Source: Rhizobium sp. Root274
GTDB taxonomy: Bacteria > Pseudomonadota > Alphaproteobacteria > Rhizobiales > Rhizobiaceae
Assembly (NCBI RefSeq): GCF_001429245.1
Contig: NZ_LMJE01000007.1
Location: forward strand, 411,127-475,126
Direction of reading: 5' to 3'
DNA: 64,000 bases
Both the position numbers and the translations under genes were made by a program. A model generated the notes under the pieces. The model was not told the origin of the DNA and did no database searches. It was given only the letters and a program-made list of their open reading frames with translations. Of this stretch, positions 25,055 through 34,470 are shown piece after piece (position 1 is the stretch's first letter; each line of letters begins with the position of its first letter).

Positions 25055-25341
25055 TAGGGAAGCGGCCTCAGGAGAAAGTCTTCAGGCAGCGGATCATCGA
25101 AGTCATCTGCAATATATGGAACGGCGTCCTCGACACCAATCGAACGTAGGTGTGCCTGCATCGCTTCCCAATCGATCCCACCCTTTTTCGGCTTCGTCTC
25201 TACCTCGCCCGACCCCGCATGCGGCACAAGATCAAGCACCGGTTTTCCGTCCCTCGTCACGGTTACGACTTCGCCCTGCTCGACCGCGTGGGCAAGCGTG
25301 TCCAGATCGCGAATGGCTTCCTGCAGACTGACGGTTTTCAT
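25054..25341 (-). CDS. Phd/YefM-family antitoxin
   Basis: A 95-residue antitoxin beginning MKTVSLQEAIRDLDTLAHAV, with VVTVTRDGKPVLDLVP, the Phd/YefM DNA-binding fold. The C-terminal half (from about residue 50) is acidic and presumably wraps the PIN toxin. The ATG at 25341 fits the family start; codons further upstream to 25380 are spurious. It should repress its own operon together with the toxin. Confidence 0.87.
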   Translation of the reverse strand: MKTVSLQEAIRDLDTLAHAVEQGEVVTVTRDGKPVLDLVPHAGSGEVETKPKKGGIDWEAMQAHLRSIGVEDAVPYIADDFDDPLPEDFLLRPLP

Positions 25342-25394
25342 GCAACCGACATTACCACAAGCGCTCGCCCCCCTCAACAAAGCCGGAAAACGCG

Positions 25395-25421
25395 AAAAGG
25401 GCCCGTCTTTCGACGAGCCCT
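25395..25421 (-). terminator. Terminator after aspartate aminotransferase
   Basis: On the minus strand AGGGCTCG and CGGGCCCT (complement of 25414-25421 and 25398-25405) form an 8-bp stem with one wobble pair, followed by TTTT. It lies 24 bases past the aatA stop. Confidence 0.75.
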
Positions 25422-25445
25422 CCGACAGCCGATAAAGCCCGCCGC

Positions 25446-26696
<1,251 letters not shown>

Positions 26697-26915
26697 TCAG
26701 GTCCAAGCTCTATGGCGAAAGAGCCCCGGCCTTTCAAGCGGAAAGCATCGTCAACGCGCGAAGAATCGCGTCACCATGGCAATCCCCCTCCCCGGCTTCG
26801 CTGCCGTCACCTCACAGGAATATGAGCGCGAACCGGAATGGCCACAATTCCGTCTCGCTCCTGTCCAGAAATGCGCGTTCCATCCGGCATCCGAGAGCAA
26901 GAGCGAGGATCCGCC

Positions 26916-27344
26916 ATGCCCCTTCAAGACCTCGACGCAAAAGTGCCATCCCGCCCCACCCGGCTCCGCTTCCGAATGGGAATCGTTGCAGCCCTTTTGA
27001 TCGGCACTGCTTCGGTCGGCATCGCCAATCCGCAGATGGTCCCGCGCGAGCCTGTCGCGAGCACAACGGAGGACACAGCGCACTCCGCCCCGCTTCCTCC
27101 CAGCCGCGAGGTCACCTCAAGCATCGGCTTGATGACCACGCCGGCCCTCAACGCGCGGCACACGTTGGGAACCAGCTCGCTTCCCACGCCCGAGCGAAAA
27201 GTGCTGATCCTCCTGCTCGGTCTCTGTTTTGTCGTCATGGCTTTCGGGGGCTATGGGCTCTGGCGCCGCAGTCTTGAAGATCTGGTCCAGGCAAAGGAGC
27301 CACGCCATAACCACCCCGGACCCGGCAAAAGAAACAAAAATTGA
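26916..27344 (+). CDS. Hypothetical protein with two membrane segments
   Basis: A 142-residue protein that I do not recognise. One hydrophobic segment (GIVAALLIGTASVGIA, about residues 22-37) near the N-terminus could be a signal anchor; a second (VLILLLGLCFVVMAFGGYGL, about 95-114) is followed by a basic tail. The region between is polar and rich in S, T and P. The ATG at 26916 follows GCGAGGAT; codons upstream to 26838 are less likely. It lies between aatA and the sulfide:quinone reductase gene, 56 bases before the latter. Confidence 0.5.
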   Translation: MPLQDLDAKVPSRPTRLRFRMGIVAALLIGTASVGIANPQMVPREPVASTTEDTAHSAPLPPSREVTSSIGLMTTPALNARHTLGTSSLPTPERKVLILLLGLCFVVMAFGGYGLWRRSLEDLVQAKEPRHNHPGPGKRNKN

Positions 27345-27392
27345 TATCTATGTAGTTTCGTATATATAATATCCTCCAGCAACACTGGGAGG
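27341..27392 (+). promoter_or_regulatory. Promoter and ribosome-site hairpin of the SQR gene
   Basis: TTGATA (27341-27346) and a perfect TATAAT (27365-27370) are 18 bases apart, in an AT-rich patch unlike the surroundings. In the short leader, CCTCC (about 27373-27377) can pair with GGAGG (27388-27392), extended by AG/CT, so the ribosome-binding site GGGAGG is held in a stem. This suggests strong transcription with controllable translation. Confidence 0.6.
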
Positions 27393-27400
27393 TATCTACT

Positions 27401-28687
27401 ATGCATAGGATTGCGGTCTTGGGCGCCGGTCTCGGCGGCAGCATTATGGCTTACGAACTGCGCGACCGTCTCGGCAAGGAAGCCGAGATCCACCTGATCA
27501 ACAAGGGCGCGACCTATTCCTTCGTCCCGTCCAACCCCTGGGTGGCTGTCGGCTGGCGAGGGCGCGAAGAGATCGAGGTCGACCTGCGCCCTGCCTGCGC
27601 CAAACGCAACATCACGCTGCATCCGCAAGGCGCGTTTCGCCTGCAGGCATCCGAAAGCCGGATCGACATGGCTGACGGTACCTCGCTCCCTTACGATTAT
27701 CTGGTGATCGCAACGGGACCCGAACTGGCCTTCGATGAAATCGAGGGGTTCGGGCCACACGGCCATACCCAGTCCGTCTGCCACATCGATCATGCGCTTG
27801 CAGCCAAGGAGGCATTCGACAGACTCGTTGCCAATCCCGGACCTGTCGTCATCGGCGCCGTCCAGGGCGCCTCCTGCTTCGGCCCCGCCTATGAGTTTGC
27901 CTTCATTCTCGACAAGGCACTCCGCGATGCCAAGGTGCGCGACCGCGTGCCGATGACCTTCGTCACGTCGGAACCCTATATCGGCCATCTCGGGCTCGAC
28001 GGCGTCGGGGACACTAAAGGCCTCCTCGAGAGCGCGCTTCGCTCCAAGCACATCAAATGGGTGACCAATGCCCGCGTGAAGAAGTTCGATGCGGACAAGG
28101 TGACGGCCGAAGAAATGAATGACGACGGCACGGTGAAGGCCACGCACGAGATCGCCAGCGCCTATACGATGATGCTGCCTGCCTTTCGCGGCGTATCTGC
28201 CATTCGCGACATTGAGGGTCTGACCAATCCGCGTGGTTTCATCCTCGCCGACAAGCACCAGCAGAACCCCACCTTCCCCAATATCTTTTCGGTCGGCGTC
28301 TGCGTCGCCATTCCGCCGTTCGGGAAGACCGCAGTCGCGGTCGGTGTGCCGAAGACCGGCTTCATGATCGAATCCATGGTGACGGCCACCGCCCACAACA
28401 TCGCCGCCCTCATCCATGGTGAGAAACCCGATGCCCAGGGCACCTGGAACGCCGTCTGCCTCGCCGATTTCGGCGATGGGGGCATCGCCTTCGTCGCGCA
28501 GCCACAATTGCCGCCCCGCAACGTCAACTGGTCGTCACAGGGCAAATGGGTCCATGCCGCCAAGATCGGCTTTGAAAAATACTTCCTCTACAAGGTGAAG
28601 CTTGGCAAGTCGGAGCCGTTTTACGAGAAGCTGGCTCTGCAGGCCTTGGGCATCGACAAACTGAAGGCTGTCACCTTCGATACCTGA
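27401..28687 (+). CDS. sqr: Sulfide:quinone oxidoreductase-like flavoprotein
   Basis: A 428-residue FAD-dependent membrane-associated enzyme. FAD motif IAVLGAGLGGSIMAYEL lies at 4-20. Cysteines at 127, 159 and 353 match, within a residue or two, the three catalytic cysteines known in the Acidithiobacillus SQR, and PPFGKTAVAVGVPKTGFMIE (about 305-324) is the quinone/FAD-site region of the family. It would oxidise sulfide and reduce quinone. The ATG at 27401 is eight bases after GGGAGG. No sulfide-sensing regulator gene is adjacent, but the leader hairpin suggests extra control. Confidence 0.85.
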   Translation: MHRIAVLGAGLGGSIMAYELRDRLGKEAEIHLINKGATYSFVPSNPWVAVGWRGREEIEVDLRPACAKRNITLHPQGAFRLQASESRIDMADGTSLPYDYLVIATGPELAFDEIEGFGPHGHTQSVCHIDHALAAKEAFDRLVANPGPVVIGAVQGASCFGPAYEFAFILDKALRDAKVRDRVPMTFVTSEPYIGHLGLDGVGDTKGLLESALRSKHIKWVTNARVKKFDADKVTAEEMNDDGTVKATHEIASAYTMMLPAFRGVSAIRDIEGLTNPRGFILADKHQQNPTFPNIFSVGVCVAIPPFGKTAVAVGVPKTGFMIESMVTATAHNIAALIHGEKPDAQGTWNAVCLADFGDGGIAFVAQPQLPPRNVNWSSQGKWVHAAKIGFEKYFLYKVKLGKSEPFYEKLALQALGIDKLKAVTFDT

Positions 28688-29347
28688 CAGCCTCAACCCG
28701 CTGCATCAAGACCGCAGACGTAGTCGCGCATGCCCCAAGCGTGCCGCGACGACGATTTTCTGTGCTCTTCGCGATAGCACAACGGCTATCGGGCCCCGCT
28801 CACCGCTTGAGCGGCTGAAATCTACGTGATTGATCAGCCATTTTCGGTGGGAATTGCACACATCCTGCGGATTTTCTCCGCCATGCGATCGCGGACGACC
28901 CTATGCCGCACGCAAAATTTTCAACCGAAAAAATCCGTGATCGCATGCATATTTTTCGCGATCTGCATCGCAGGCGATGCAAATTTTCACGCGACGCCGA
29001 AATCGACGCCTCGCACGGGTTCATTTTCGGCTGCGGGCACTGGGAATGCGGGGATCTCGCGCTTCGAACCGACAAAACTTTCGCTTGCCAATTAACCACA
29101 AACCAAGCACTCTTCCGCTGTTCGGGCAAATTTGCGAGCATGGGAAGACCTATAAACAGATGCGCGCCGGGGACGCTATAACAACCCTGGGCGGACAACA
29201 TTGGGACCTGTAGCAACGTCCTGGTATTGTCTGCGGTAACAAGGCCCCTTTCCTCACATTTCGACAAATGCCTGTCGCGCACCCGCAAGCGGGTAACATT
29301 GTAATGCTGCCCCGCCGAATACGGGCAGAGAGAAAAGGACCTGACGC
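28688..29347. other. 660-bp gap with structured, AT-tract-rich DNA and cspA leader
   Basis: No protein gene is supported; the open frames crossing it have no family resemblance. It contains stem-loops at 28772-28791 (CGATAGC/GCTATCG) and 28965-28980 (GCATCG/CGATGC, followed by AAATTTT), a GATCGC...GCGATC pair around 28940-28963, and repeated short A/T tracts (AAAATTTT, GAAAAAATCC, ATTTTTCGC). A TATAAA at 29151-29156 may start the cspA transcript, leaving a leader of about 185 bases with ACCCGC/GCGGGT (29281-29294), whose right arm can alternatively pair with the CCCCGC near 29310. Confidence 0.45.
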
Positions 29348-29563
29348 ATGGCCGAGACTGGCACTGTAAAATTTTTCAACACCGACAAGGGCTTTGGCTT
29401 CATCAAGCCCGATAATGGCGGTGCGGACATCTTCGTTCACATCTCCGCTGTACAGGCTTCGGGCCTTTCGGGACTGACCGAGAACCAGAAGGTCAGCTTT
29501 GATACGGAACCCGATCGCCGTGGCAAAGGCCCCAAGGCCGTAAACCTGCAGATCTCCGGCTGA
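29348..29563 (+). CDS. cspA: Cold-shock domain protein CspA type
   Basis: A 71-residue single cold-shock domain that binds single-stranded nucleic acid. RNP1 is KGFGFIKP and RNP2 is IFVHIS; the rest (GLTENQKVSFDTEPDRRGKG) is typical. AAAAGGAC precedes the ATG at 29348. The unusually long, foldable leader is consistent with temperature-dependent translation known for cspA genes, though cold induction is not shown here. A strong terminator follows. Confidence 0.95.
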   Translation: MAETGTVKFFNTDKGFGFIKPDNGGADIFVHISAVQASGLSGLTENQKVSFDTEPDRRGKGPKAVNLQISG

Positions 29564-29597
29564 TTTCAAACAGCCGGCTTAGTCTACAAAATTACGG

Positions 29598-29621
29598 CCC
29601 GGCATCCATGCCGGGTTTTTT
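29598..29621 (+). terminator. Intrinsic terminator after cspA
   Basis: CCCGGCA (29598-29604), loop TCCA, TGCCGGG (29609-29615) and six T. Confidence 0.9.
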
Positions 29622-29710
29622 CATTCAGCTTGCGTTCAGCCGATCGGCTCTAGGCTTCTTCCATAGCGTGATGCTTCAAACAGCACCGCCCTTTTCGAGG
29701 AAACGAAGCC

Positions 29711-30169
29711 ATGATGAAATTCGCGCAACATGCATTCCTTGCGGCCGCAGTCACCCTGGTGCCCATGGCGGCAGCGACCCAGGCCGAAGCCGGCGACCGC
29801 TACTATCGCCATCACCGCCACAATGATGCCCTGGCGCTCGGCGCGCTTGGTTTGGCGACCGGCGTGATCGTGGGCTCCGTTCTGGCAAGCCCTCCGCCAC
29901 AGCGCCGGGTCTATGTCGATCAGGGCCCGGTCTCCGTTTACGACGACCAGGATTACTATGTCGACGATTATCCGCCGCCGCCGCCACGCCGCCCGGTTTA
30001 TCGCGCTCAGCCGGTCTACCAGCCGCGCCCCGTCTACCAGTCCTATAATCTGGAACCCTGGACCGGCGCTTGGTACGAATACTGCTCGCAGCGTTACCGG
30101 AGCTTCAACTCGCGCACCGGCACCTATATCGGCTATGACGGCCAGTCGCATTTCTGCACGGCCGGCTGA
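29711..30169 (+). CDS. Secreted BA14K-like protein
   Basis: A 152-residue exported protein. The signal peptide (about 1-27, ending ATQAEA) is followed by a hydrophobic glycine-rich stretch (ALGLATGVIVGSVLA), a proline-rich region (DDYPPPPPRRPVYRAQPVY) and a C-terminal BA14K-type module, WYEYCSQRYRSFNSRTGTY then IGYDGQSHFC, with two cysteines that may form a disulfide. Brucella BA14K has immunoreactive, lectin-like activity; a cell-surface role is likely. AGGAAACGAAGCC precedes the start. Confidence 0.83.
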   Translation: MMKFAQHAFLAAAVTLVPMAAATQAEAGDRYYRHHRHNDALALGALGLATGVIVGSVLASPPPQRRVYVDQGPVSVYDDQDYYVDDYPPPPPRRPVYRAQPVYQPRPVYQSYNLEPWTGAWYEYCSQRYRSFNSRTGTYIGYDGQSHFCTAG

Positions 30170-30189
30170 ACATGGGACAGAAACAAAGG

Positions 30190-30211
30190 AAAAGCCCCTC
30201 GCGGGGCTTTT
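30190..30211. terminator. Bidirectional terminator
   Basis: AAAAGCCCC (30190-30198), loop TCGC, GGGGCTTTT (30203-30211): a perfect stem with A and T runs on both sides, serving the BA14K-like gene on the plus strand and the hydrolase gene on the minus strand. Confidence 0.9.
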
Positions 30212-30229
30212 CTGCTGTCTGGAGATCAG

Positions 30230-30874
30230 TCACAGCCCCTGTATGAACGGGTTGCTGCGGCGCTCGTCGCCGATCCGGCTCCCCGGCCCGTGGCCGCAGA
30301 TGAAGCCGACGTCGTCACCCAGCGGCAGAACCTTGTCGCGGATCGAAGTCATCAGCGTCTCGTGGTTGCCGCCTGGCAGGTCCGTGCGTCCGACGGAGCC
30401 GTTGAAGAGAACGTCGCCCAGATGCGCAAACTTCTGGCCCCGATTGAAATAGATGACATGACCCGGCGCATGACCCGGGCAGTGATAGACCTCGAACTCA
30501 TGCGTCCCGAACGACACCCGGTCTCCGTCCTCCAGCCATTGGTCGGGGGTGACACTGCGCAAACCGGCAATGCCATAGGTTGCCGCCTGTGTTTCGATCC
30601 GCTGCAGGAGCGGCAGGTCGTCCTTGTGCGGTCCGATGATCGAGAGCCCCGTGCGCTCTTTCAACTCGGCGGCACCGCCGGCATGGTCGAGATGCCCATG
30701 GGTCAACCAGATGGCCTTCAGATCGATCCGGTTCTCCGCGATGACCTCCAGGATGACATCCACGTCACCGCCCGGATCGACGATCACGCCCTCGCGCGTC
30801 TCGTCATCAAACAGGATCGTGCAATTCTGCTGGAACGGAGTGACGGGGATGATGCCCGCTTGAACCTGACCCAT
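30230..30874 (-). CDS. Metallo-beta-lactamase-fold hydrolase, glyoxalase-II-like
   Basis: A 214-residue MBL-fold protein. Metal-binding motif THGHLDHAGG (about 58-67), then CPGHAPGHV, HLGDVLFNGSVGRTDLPGG and a final ICGHGP histidine complete the two-metal site. This is the short hydroxyacylglutathione-hydrolase-like subgroup; the substrate may be a thioester or persulfide-type compound but is not readable from sequence. It is a single gene upstream of a bidirectional terminator. Confidence 0.87.
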   Translation of the reverse strand: MGQVQAGIIPVTPFQQNCTILFDDETREGVIVDPGGDVDVILEVIAENRIDLKAIWLTHGHLDHAGGAAELKERTGLSIIGPHKDDLPLLQRIETQAATYGIAGLRSVTPDQWLEDGDRVSFGTHEFEVYHCPGHAPGHVIYFNRGQKFAHLGDVLFNGSVGRTDLPGGNHETLMTSIRDKVLPLGDDVGFICGHGPGSRIGDERRSNPFIQGL

Positions 30875-30945
30875 GACGCTGCCTTCCTTCTCATGTAGAC
30901 GGCGAGCGACTTAGCATGCCCGATCTGCCAGAGGAATGCTTGTCA

Positions 30946-31110
30946 TCACCGGCTAAGGCCGTAGACCTGGGCAACAGGGCTTGCCGGCAACATGGAGGCC
31001 TGGGCGACGAGAAAGCCGGCGACGACGATCTTCGTCGTGAAAACCAGAATGGCGAGCGGCTTGAGGCTCGGCTTGGGTGTCTCGGCTTCAACATGGCTGG
31101 GGCTGATCAT
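30946..31110 (-). CDS. Small single-pass membrane protein (54 residues)
   Basis: An ATG at 31110 eight bases after AAGGA opens MISPSHVEAETPKPSLKPL, then one hydrophobic helix LAILVFTTKIVVAGFLVAQA (about 19-38), ending at the TGA at 30946-30948. Codon third positions are GC-rich as in neighbouring genes. No family is recognised. A CGGACA-GTG-TGTCCG inverted repeat (31132-31146) lies just upstream. The gene is divergent from the petP-type regulator region and is probably a real small ORF. Confidence 0.6.
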   Translation of the reverse strand: MISPSHVEAETPKPSLKPLAILVFTTKIVVAGFLVAQASMLPASPVAQVYGLSR

Positions 31111-31415
31111 AGTCTTATTCCTTCTCTCCGCCGGACAGTGTGTCCGACATCACTTGCCTGTGGCTGACGGTTCTCGTGCGGGCTTAACGACAGGCGGAGC
31201 CATAGGTTTCCAAGGAATGGTGAAACTGTGCGAAGATCGTAAAATTGTTGGAATTTTGCTACACTTGCGCATAGCTTTGCCGCCGAACGGCCAGAGCGCC
31301 GGCAATGACCTTAGGCCGGCTGATGACCCCATCGCATGGCCCATGAAACGAATGCATGCCGATATTGGGACGAGGTTGATCAGACCGGGTCTTCGGCACG
31401 GAAAGGAATGACAGC
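31111..31415. other. 305-bp intergenic region before the MarR/OmpR regulators
   Basis: Holds the inverted repeat CGGACA/TGTCCG at 31132-31146 close to the small membrane ORF, and presumably the promoter of the plus-strand regulator operon. An A/T-rich stretch at 31240-31265 is the likeliest promoter area, but no convincing -35/-10 pair was found. No gene is seen. Confidence 0.4.
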
Positions 31416-31928
31416 GTGGTTCGACAGTCTGCGACAAAGACTGCCAAGAAGGTTCTCCCGGATCTCACGGTGGTGGATGACAAGGCGATCGATTTCGAAA
31501 CGATCGAAAGCCTCTTCTTCGCCTATCGCGACTTCGTCTCCGATCCGGATGCGATCCTCGCCAAGCTGGGTTACGGCCGCGCACATCACCGCGTCGTCCA
31601 TTTCGTCAGCCGCCGTCCCGGCATGACGGTCGCAGACCTCCTCGGCATCCTGCAGATCACCAAGCAGAGCCTTGCCCGTGTGCTGAAGGAGCTGATCGAC
31701 AGCGGCTATATCCGCCAGATGGCCGGTCCCGCCGACCGCCGCCAGCGCCGTCTCTACCCGACGCTTGCGGGTCGCGAATTGTCGCTTGCTTTGTCCGATC
31801 CCCAATCCCGCCGCATCGCCCGGGCCATGGAAGGCATGAGCCTAGAAGAACGCGATACCGTGCGCCGTTTCCTCAAGGGCATGCAGCAGCAGACGGTCGA
31901 CGTCCCGCTTGAGGAAGAAGGAGCCTGA
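31416..31928 (+). CDS. petP: MarR-family regulator, PetP-like
   Basis: A 170-residue winged-helix protein. The DNA-binding part is MTVADLLGILQITKQSLARV followed by ELIDSGYIRQMAGPADRRQR. The gene lies directly before an OmpR-type response regulator closely resembling PetR of Rhodobacter capsulatus, where petP-petR precede the cytochrome bc1 genes. Here the petABC genes are about 27 kb away, so the name marks similarity only. The start is a GTG at 31416. Five bases separate its stop from the petR-like start. Confidence 0.8.
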   Translation: MVRQSATKTAKKVLPDLTVVDDKAIDFETIESLFFAYRDFVSDPDAILAKLGYGRAHHRVVHFVSRRPGMTVADLLGILQITKQSLARVLKELIDSGYIRQMAGPADRRQRRLYPTLAGRELSLALSDPQSRRIARAMEGMSLEERDTVRRFLKGMQQQTVDVPLEEEGA

Positions 31929-31932
31929 CAAC

Positions 31933-32634
31933 GTGCTGAAGAAGATCGTTCTGACGGATGATGCGCCCCACCTTCTGGTCGTTGACGACGACACCCGTAT
32001 TCGCGACCTCCTCCATCGTTTCCTGTCGGAAAAGGGATTCCGCGTCTCGGTCGCGGCCGATGCGGCAGAAGCCCGCCGCAAGCTTGAAGGTCTGAGCTTC
32101 GACCTCCTGGTGCTCGACGTGATGATGCCGGGCGAAAGCGGGCTGTCGCTGACACAGAGCCTGTCGGACGAAAAGACGGTGCCGATCATCCTGCTCACCG
32201 CACGTTCGGAAGCCGACAGTCGCATCGCCGGCCTCGAAGCGGGTGCGGATGATTACCTCGCCAAGCCCTTCGATCCCCGAGAGCTCGTGCTGCGCATCAA
32301 CAACATCCTCAAGCGCAATACCAATCCGGACGCGCCGAAGATCGAGCAGATCATGTTCGGCCCCTACACTTTTTCACTTCTGCGCAAGGAATTGCGCAAA
32401 GGCGCCGAGATCATCCGCCTGACCGACCGCGAGCAGGAAATCATGCTGCTCTTTGCCGCCCGCGCCGGCGACACCATCCCCCGCCACGAACTGGTAGGCA
32501 ACGATGCGGAGGTCGGCGAGCGGACCATTGATGTCCAGATCAACCGGCTGCGCCGCAAGATCGAGGACGACCCGGCCAACCCTGTCTGGCTGCAGACCGT
32601 GCGCGGCATCGGCTATCGCCTGAGCATGGACTGA
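31933..32634 (+). CDS. petR: OmpR-family response regulator, PetR-like
   Basis: A 233-residue two-domain regulator. The receiver starts PHLLVVDDDTRIRDLLHRFL, with the phosphoacceptor aspartate in LLVLDVMMPGESGLSL, T in LLTARSE and K in LAKPFDPREL. The C-terminal winged helix includes RTIDVQINRLRRKIEDDPAN and VRGIGYRLSMD. I chose the GTG at 31933, nine bases after AAGGAG; a TTG at 31909 would overlap the MarR gene. It is phosphorylated most likely by the histidine kinase encoded 45 bases downstream. Confidence 0.87.
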   Translation: MLKKIVLTDDAPHLLVVDDDTRIRDLLHRFLSEKGFRVSVAADAAEARRKLEGLSFDLLVLDVMMPGESGLSLTQSLSDEKTVPIILLTARSEADSRIAGLEAGADDYLAKPFDPRELVLRINNILKRNTNPDAPKIEQIMFGPYTFSLLRKELRKGAEIIRLTDREQEIMLLFAARAGDTIPRHELVGNDAEVGERTIDVQINRLRRKIEDDPANPVWLQTVRGIGYRLSMD

Positions 32635-32679
32635 GCGGGAACGGAGCGACGCCATCTGGCGTCGAGGAAGCAGAACACG

Positions 32680-34062
32680 ATGACGCCATTCGAGCAGATC
32701 CGGCGGGACCACGACCGCAGCCCGGCCACGGGCCTCAAGGGCTTGCTCCGCTGGATGCGGCACCGCTTGCCGACCGGTCTCTATGCTCGTTCGCTGCTGA
32801 TCATCCTCCTGCCAATGCTGATCCTTCAGACCGTTGTCGCCTTCGTGTTCATGGAGCGTCACTGGCAATTGGTCACCGAGCGCCTGTCGGCAGCCGTCAC
32901 GAGGGACATTGCAGCCGTCATCGAACTGCTTGAGCGCTATCCGACACCGCAAGACTTCGACAAGATCGTCGATGTCGCCGCAGATGACCTCAACCTGATC
33001 GTCACGCTGGAGCCAGGCACGGAGCTCCCCTCCCCGCGCCCTCGTCCCTTCTTCTCAATCCTGGACCAGATTCTCTCCGATGAGATCGCCCGAACCGTGA
33101 GGCGGCCGTTCTGGATCGACACCGTCGGCGACAGCGACACAGTCGAGATCCGCATCGTGGTCGATCAGGGCACGTTGCGCATCTTTGCCAGACGCAGTGC
33201 CGCCTACGCCTCCAACACGCACATCTTCCTCGTCTGGATGGTCTCGACCGCACTCGTCCTGATCGTCATCTCCATCCTCTTCCTGCGCGGGCAAATCCGG
33301 CCAATTCTCGCGCTGGCCAATGCTGCGGAGAGCTTCGGCAAAGGCCAGAAGGCACCGGAGGGCTTCTCCCCCCGTGGCGCCGACGAGGTCCGCCGCGCAG
33401 GCCTCGCCTTCATCCTGATGCGAGAGCGCATCGAGCGGCAGATGGAGCAGCGCACCGCCATGCTCGCCGGCGTGAGCCACGATCTGCGCACGATCCTTAC
33501 GCGCTTCAGGCTGCAGCTGGCGCTCGCCGGCGACGGCCCCGAGCTGGAAAGCCTGAACCAGGACATCGACGACATGCAGAGCATGCTCGAAGGTTACCTC
33601 GATTTTGCCAAGGGCGAGGTCGAAGAAGATGTCGGCCGGCTCGACCTCGGCGAAGTCTTTGAAAAACTGAATGCCGATTTCACCCTGCACGGCAGGACGC
33701 TCGAATGGTCGATGGAGGGCGAGCGCACCGTCTCCGTGCGCCCCAATGCCTTCACCCGCCTTGTGACCAACCTCGCTTCGAACGCGCGGCGCTACGCCCG
33801 TACGCTGCGGATTGACGCGCGCCATACGGCAAAATGGCTGGTCATCTACTTCGACGATGACGGCCCCGGCATTCCCAAGGAATCGCGCGACGATGTCTTC
33901 AAGCCCTTCTTCAGGCTCGACGAGGCGCGCAATCTCGACGCCTCCGGCACCGGCCTCGGCCTCGCCATTGCCCGCGACATTGCCCGCAGCCATGGCGGCA
34001 ACGTGACGCTCGACGAAAGCCCGCAGGGCGGATTGCGGGCGATCCTGCGCGTTCCAGTCTAA
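32680..34062 (+). CDS. EnvZ-type membrane sensor histidine kinase
   Basis: A 460-residue kinase. Two membrane helices (about 38-62 and 182-203) bracket a periplasmic domain of about 120 residues, then HAMP (LRGQIRPILALANAAESFGK), the H box GVSHDLRTILTRFRLQL, N box TNLASNARRYA, and G boxes DDDGPGIPKESR and GTGLGLAIARDIARSHGG. It forms a MarR/response-regulator/kinase operon. The signal is unknown; similarity is to EnvZ-like kinases that sense envelope or osmotic state. Confidence 0.88.
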   Translation: MTPFEQIRRDHDRSPATGLKGLLRWMRHRLPTGLYARSLLIILLPMLILQTVVAFVFMERHWQLVTERLSAAVTRDIAAVIELLERYPTPQDFDKIVDVAADDLNLIVTLEPGTELPSPRPRPFFSILDQILSDEIARTVRRPFWIDTVGDSDTVEIRIVVDQGTLRIFARRSAAYASNTHIFLVWMVSTALVLIVISILFLRGQIRPILALANAAESFGKGQKAPEGFSPRGADEVRRAGLAFILMRERIERQMEQRTAMLAGVSHDLRTILTRFRLQLALAGDGPELESLNQDIDDMQSMLEGYLDFAKGEVEEDVGRLDLGEVFEKLNADFTLHGRTLEWSMEGERTVSVRPNAFTRLVTNLASNARRYARTLRIDARHTAKWLVIYFDDDGPGIPKESRDDVFKPFFRLDEARNLDASGTGLGLAIARDIARSHGGNVTLDESPQGGLRAILRVPV

Positions 34063-34113
34063 GTAACTGTTGTTAGGTGGAGAGGGTTGGACCGCCGGCT
34101 ACGCCTCAGGTCC

Positions 34114-34470
34114 TCACATCAGTTTGTGCCCGTTCGGCACGGCCTGCTCGACAGCCGCCAGCACGATGGCACCATTTGCATCCTCGAAACCGAGGGTCAG
34201 CACTTCGGAGCGAAACGGCCCGATCTGGCGCGGTGGGAAGTTGACCACGCCGAGCACCTGCCGTCCGAGCAGGGTTTCAGGCGTGTAGTGCACGGTAATC
34301 TGCGCGGAAGACTTCTTGATGCCGATCTCGGCGCCGAAATCGATCTTCAGCTTGAAAGCCGGCTTGCGTGCTTCCGGAAAGCCCTCGACCTCAACGATGG
34401 TGCCGACGCGAATATCGACCTTCTCGAAATCGGCGAAGCTGATTTCCGGCCTCTTGGCGTCGTCGCTCAT
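34114..34470 (-). CDS. csaA: tRNA-binding domain protein CsaA
   Basis: A 118-residue protein consisting of one OB-fold tRNA-binding domain. [40 protein letters not shown] and [20 protein letters not shown] are the family blocks. CsaA binds tRNA-like structures and has been called a secretion chaperone in Bacillus. The ATG at 34470 overlaps the proC stop (ATGA), so it is the last gene of a ybjN-proC-csaA operon. Confidence 0.92.
   Translation of the reverse strand: MSDDAKRPEISFADFEKVDIRVGTIVEVEGFPEARKPAFKLKIDFGAEIGIKKSSAQITVHYTPETLLGRQVLGVVNFPPRQIGPFRSEVLTLGFEDANGAIVLAAVEQAVPNGHKLM

Noticed and set aside
28800..29288. Minus-strand open frame of 162 codons, and plus-strand frames, in the cspA upstream gap
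   Set aside because: No ribosome site, no family motifs, and atypical residue composition.
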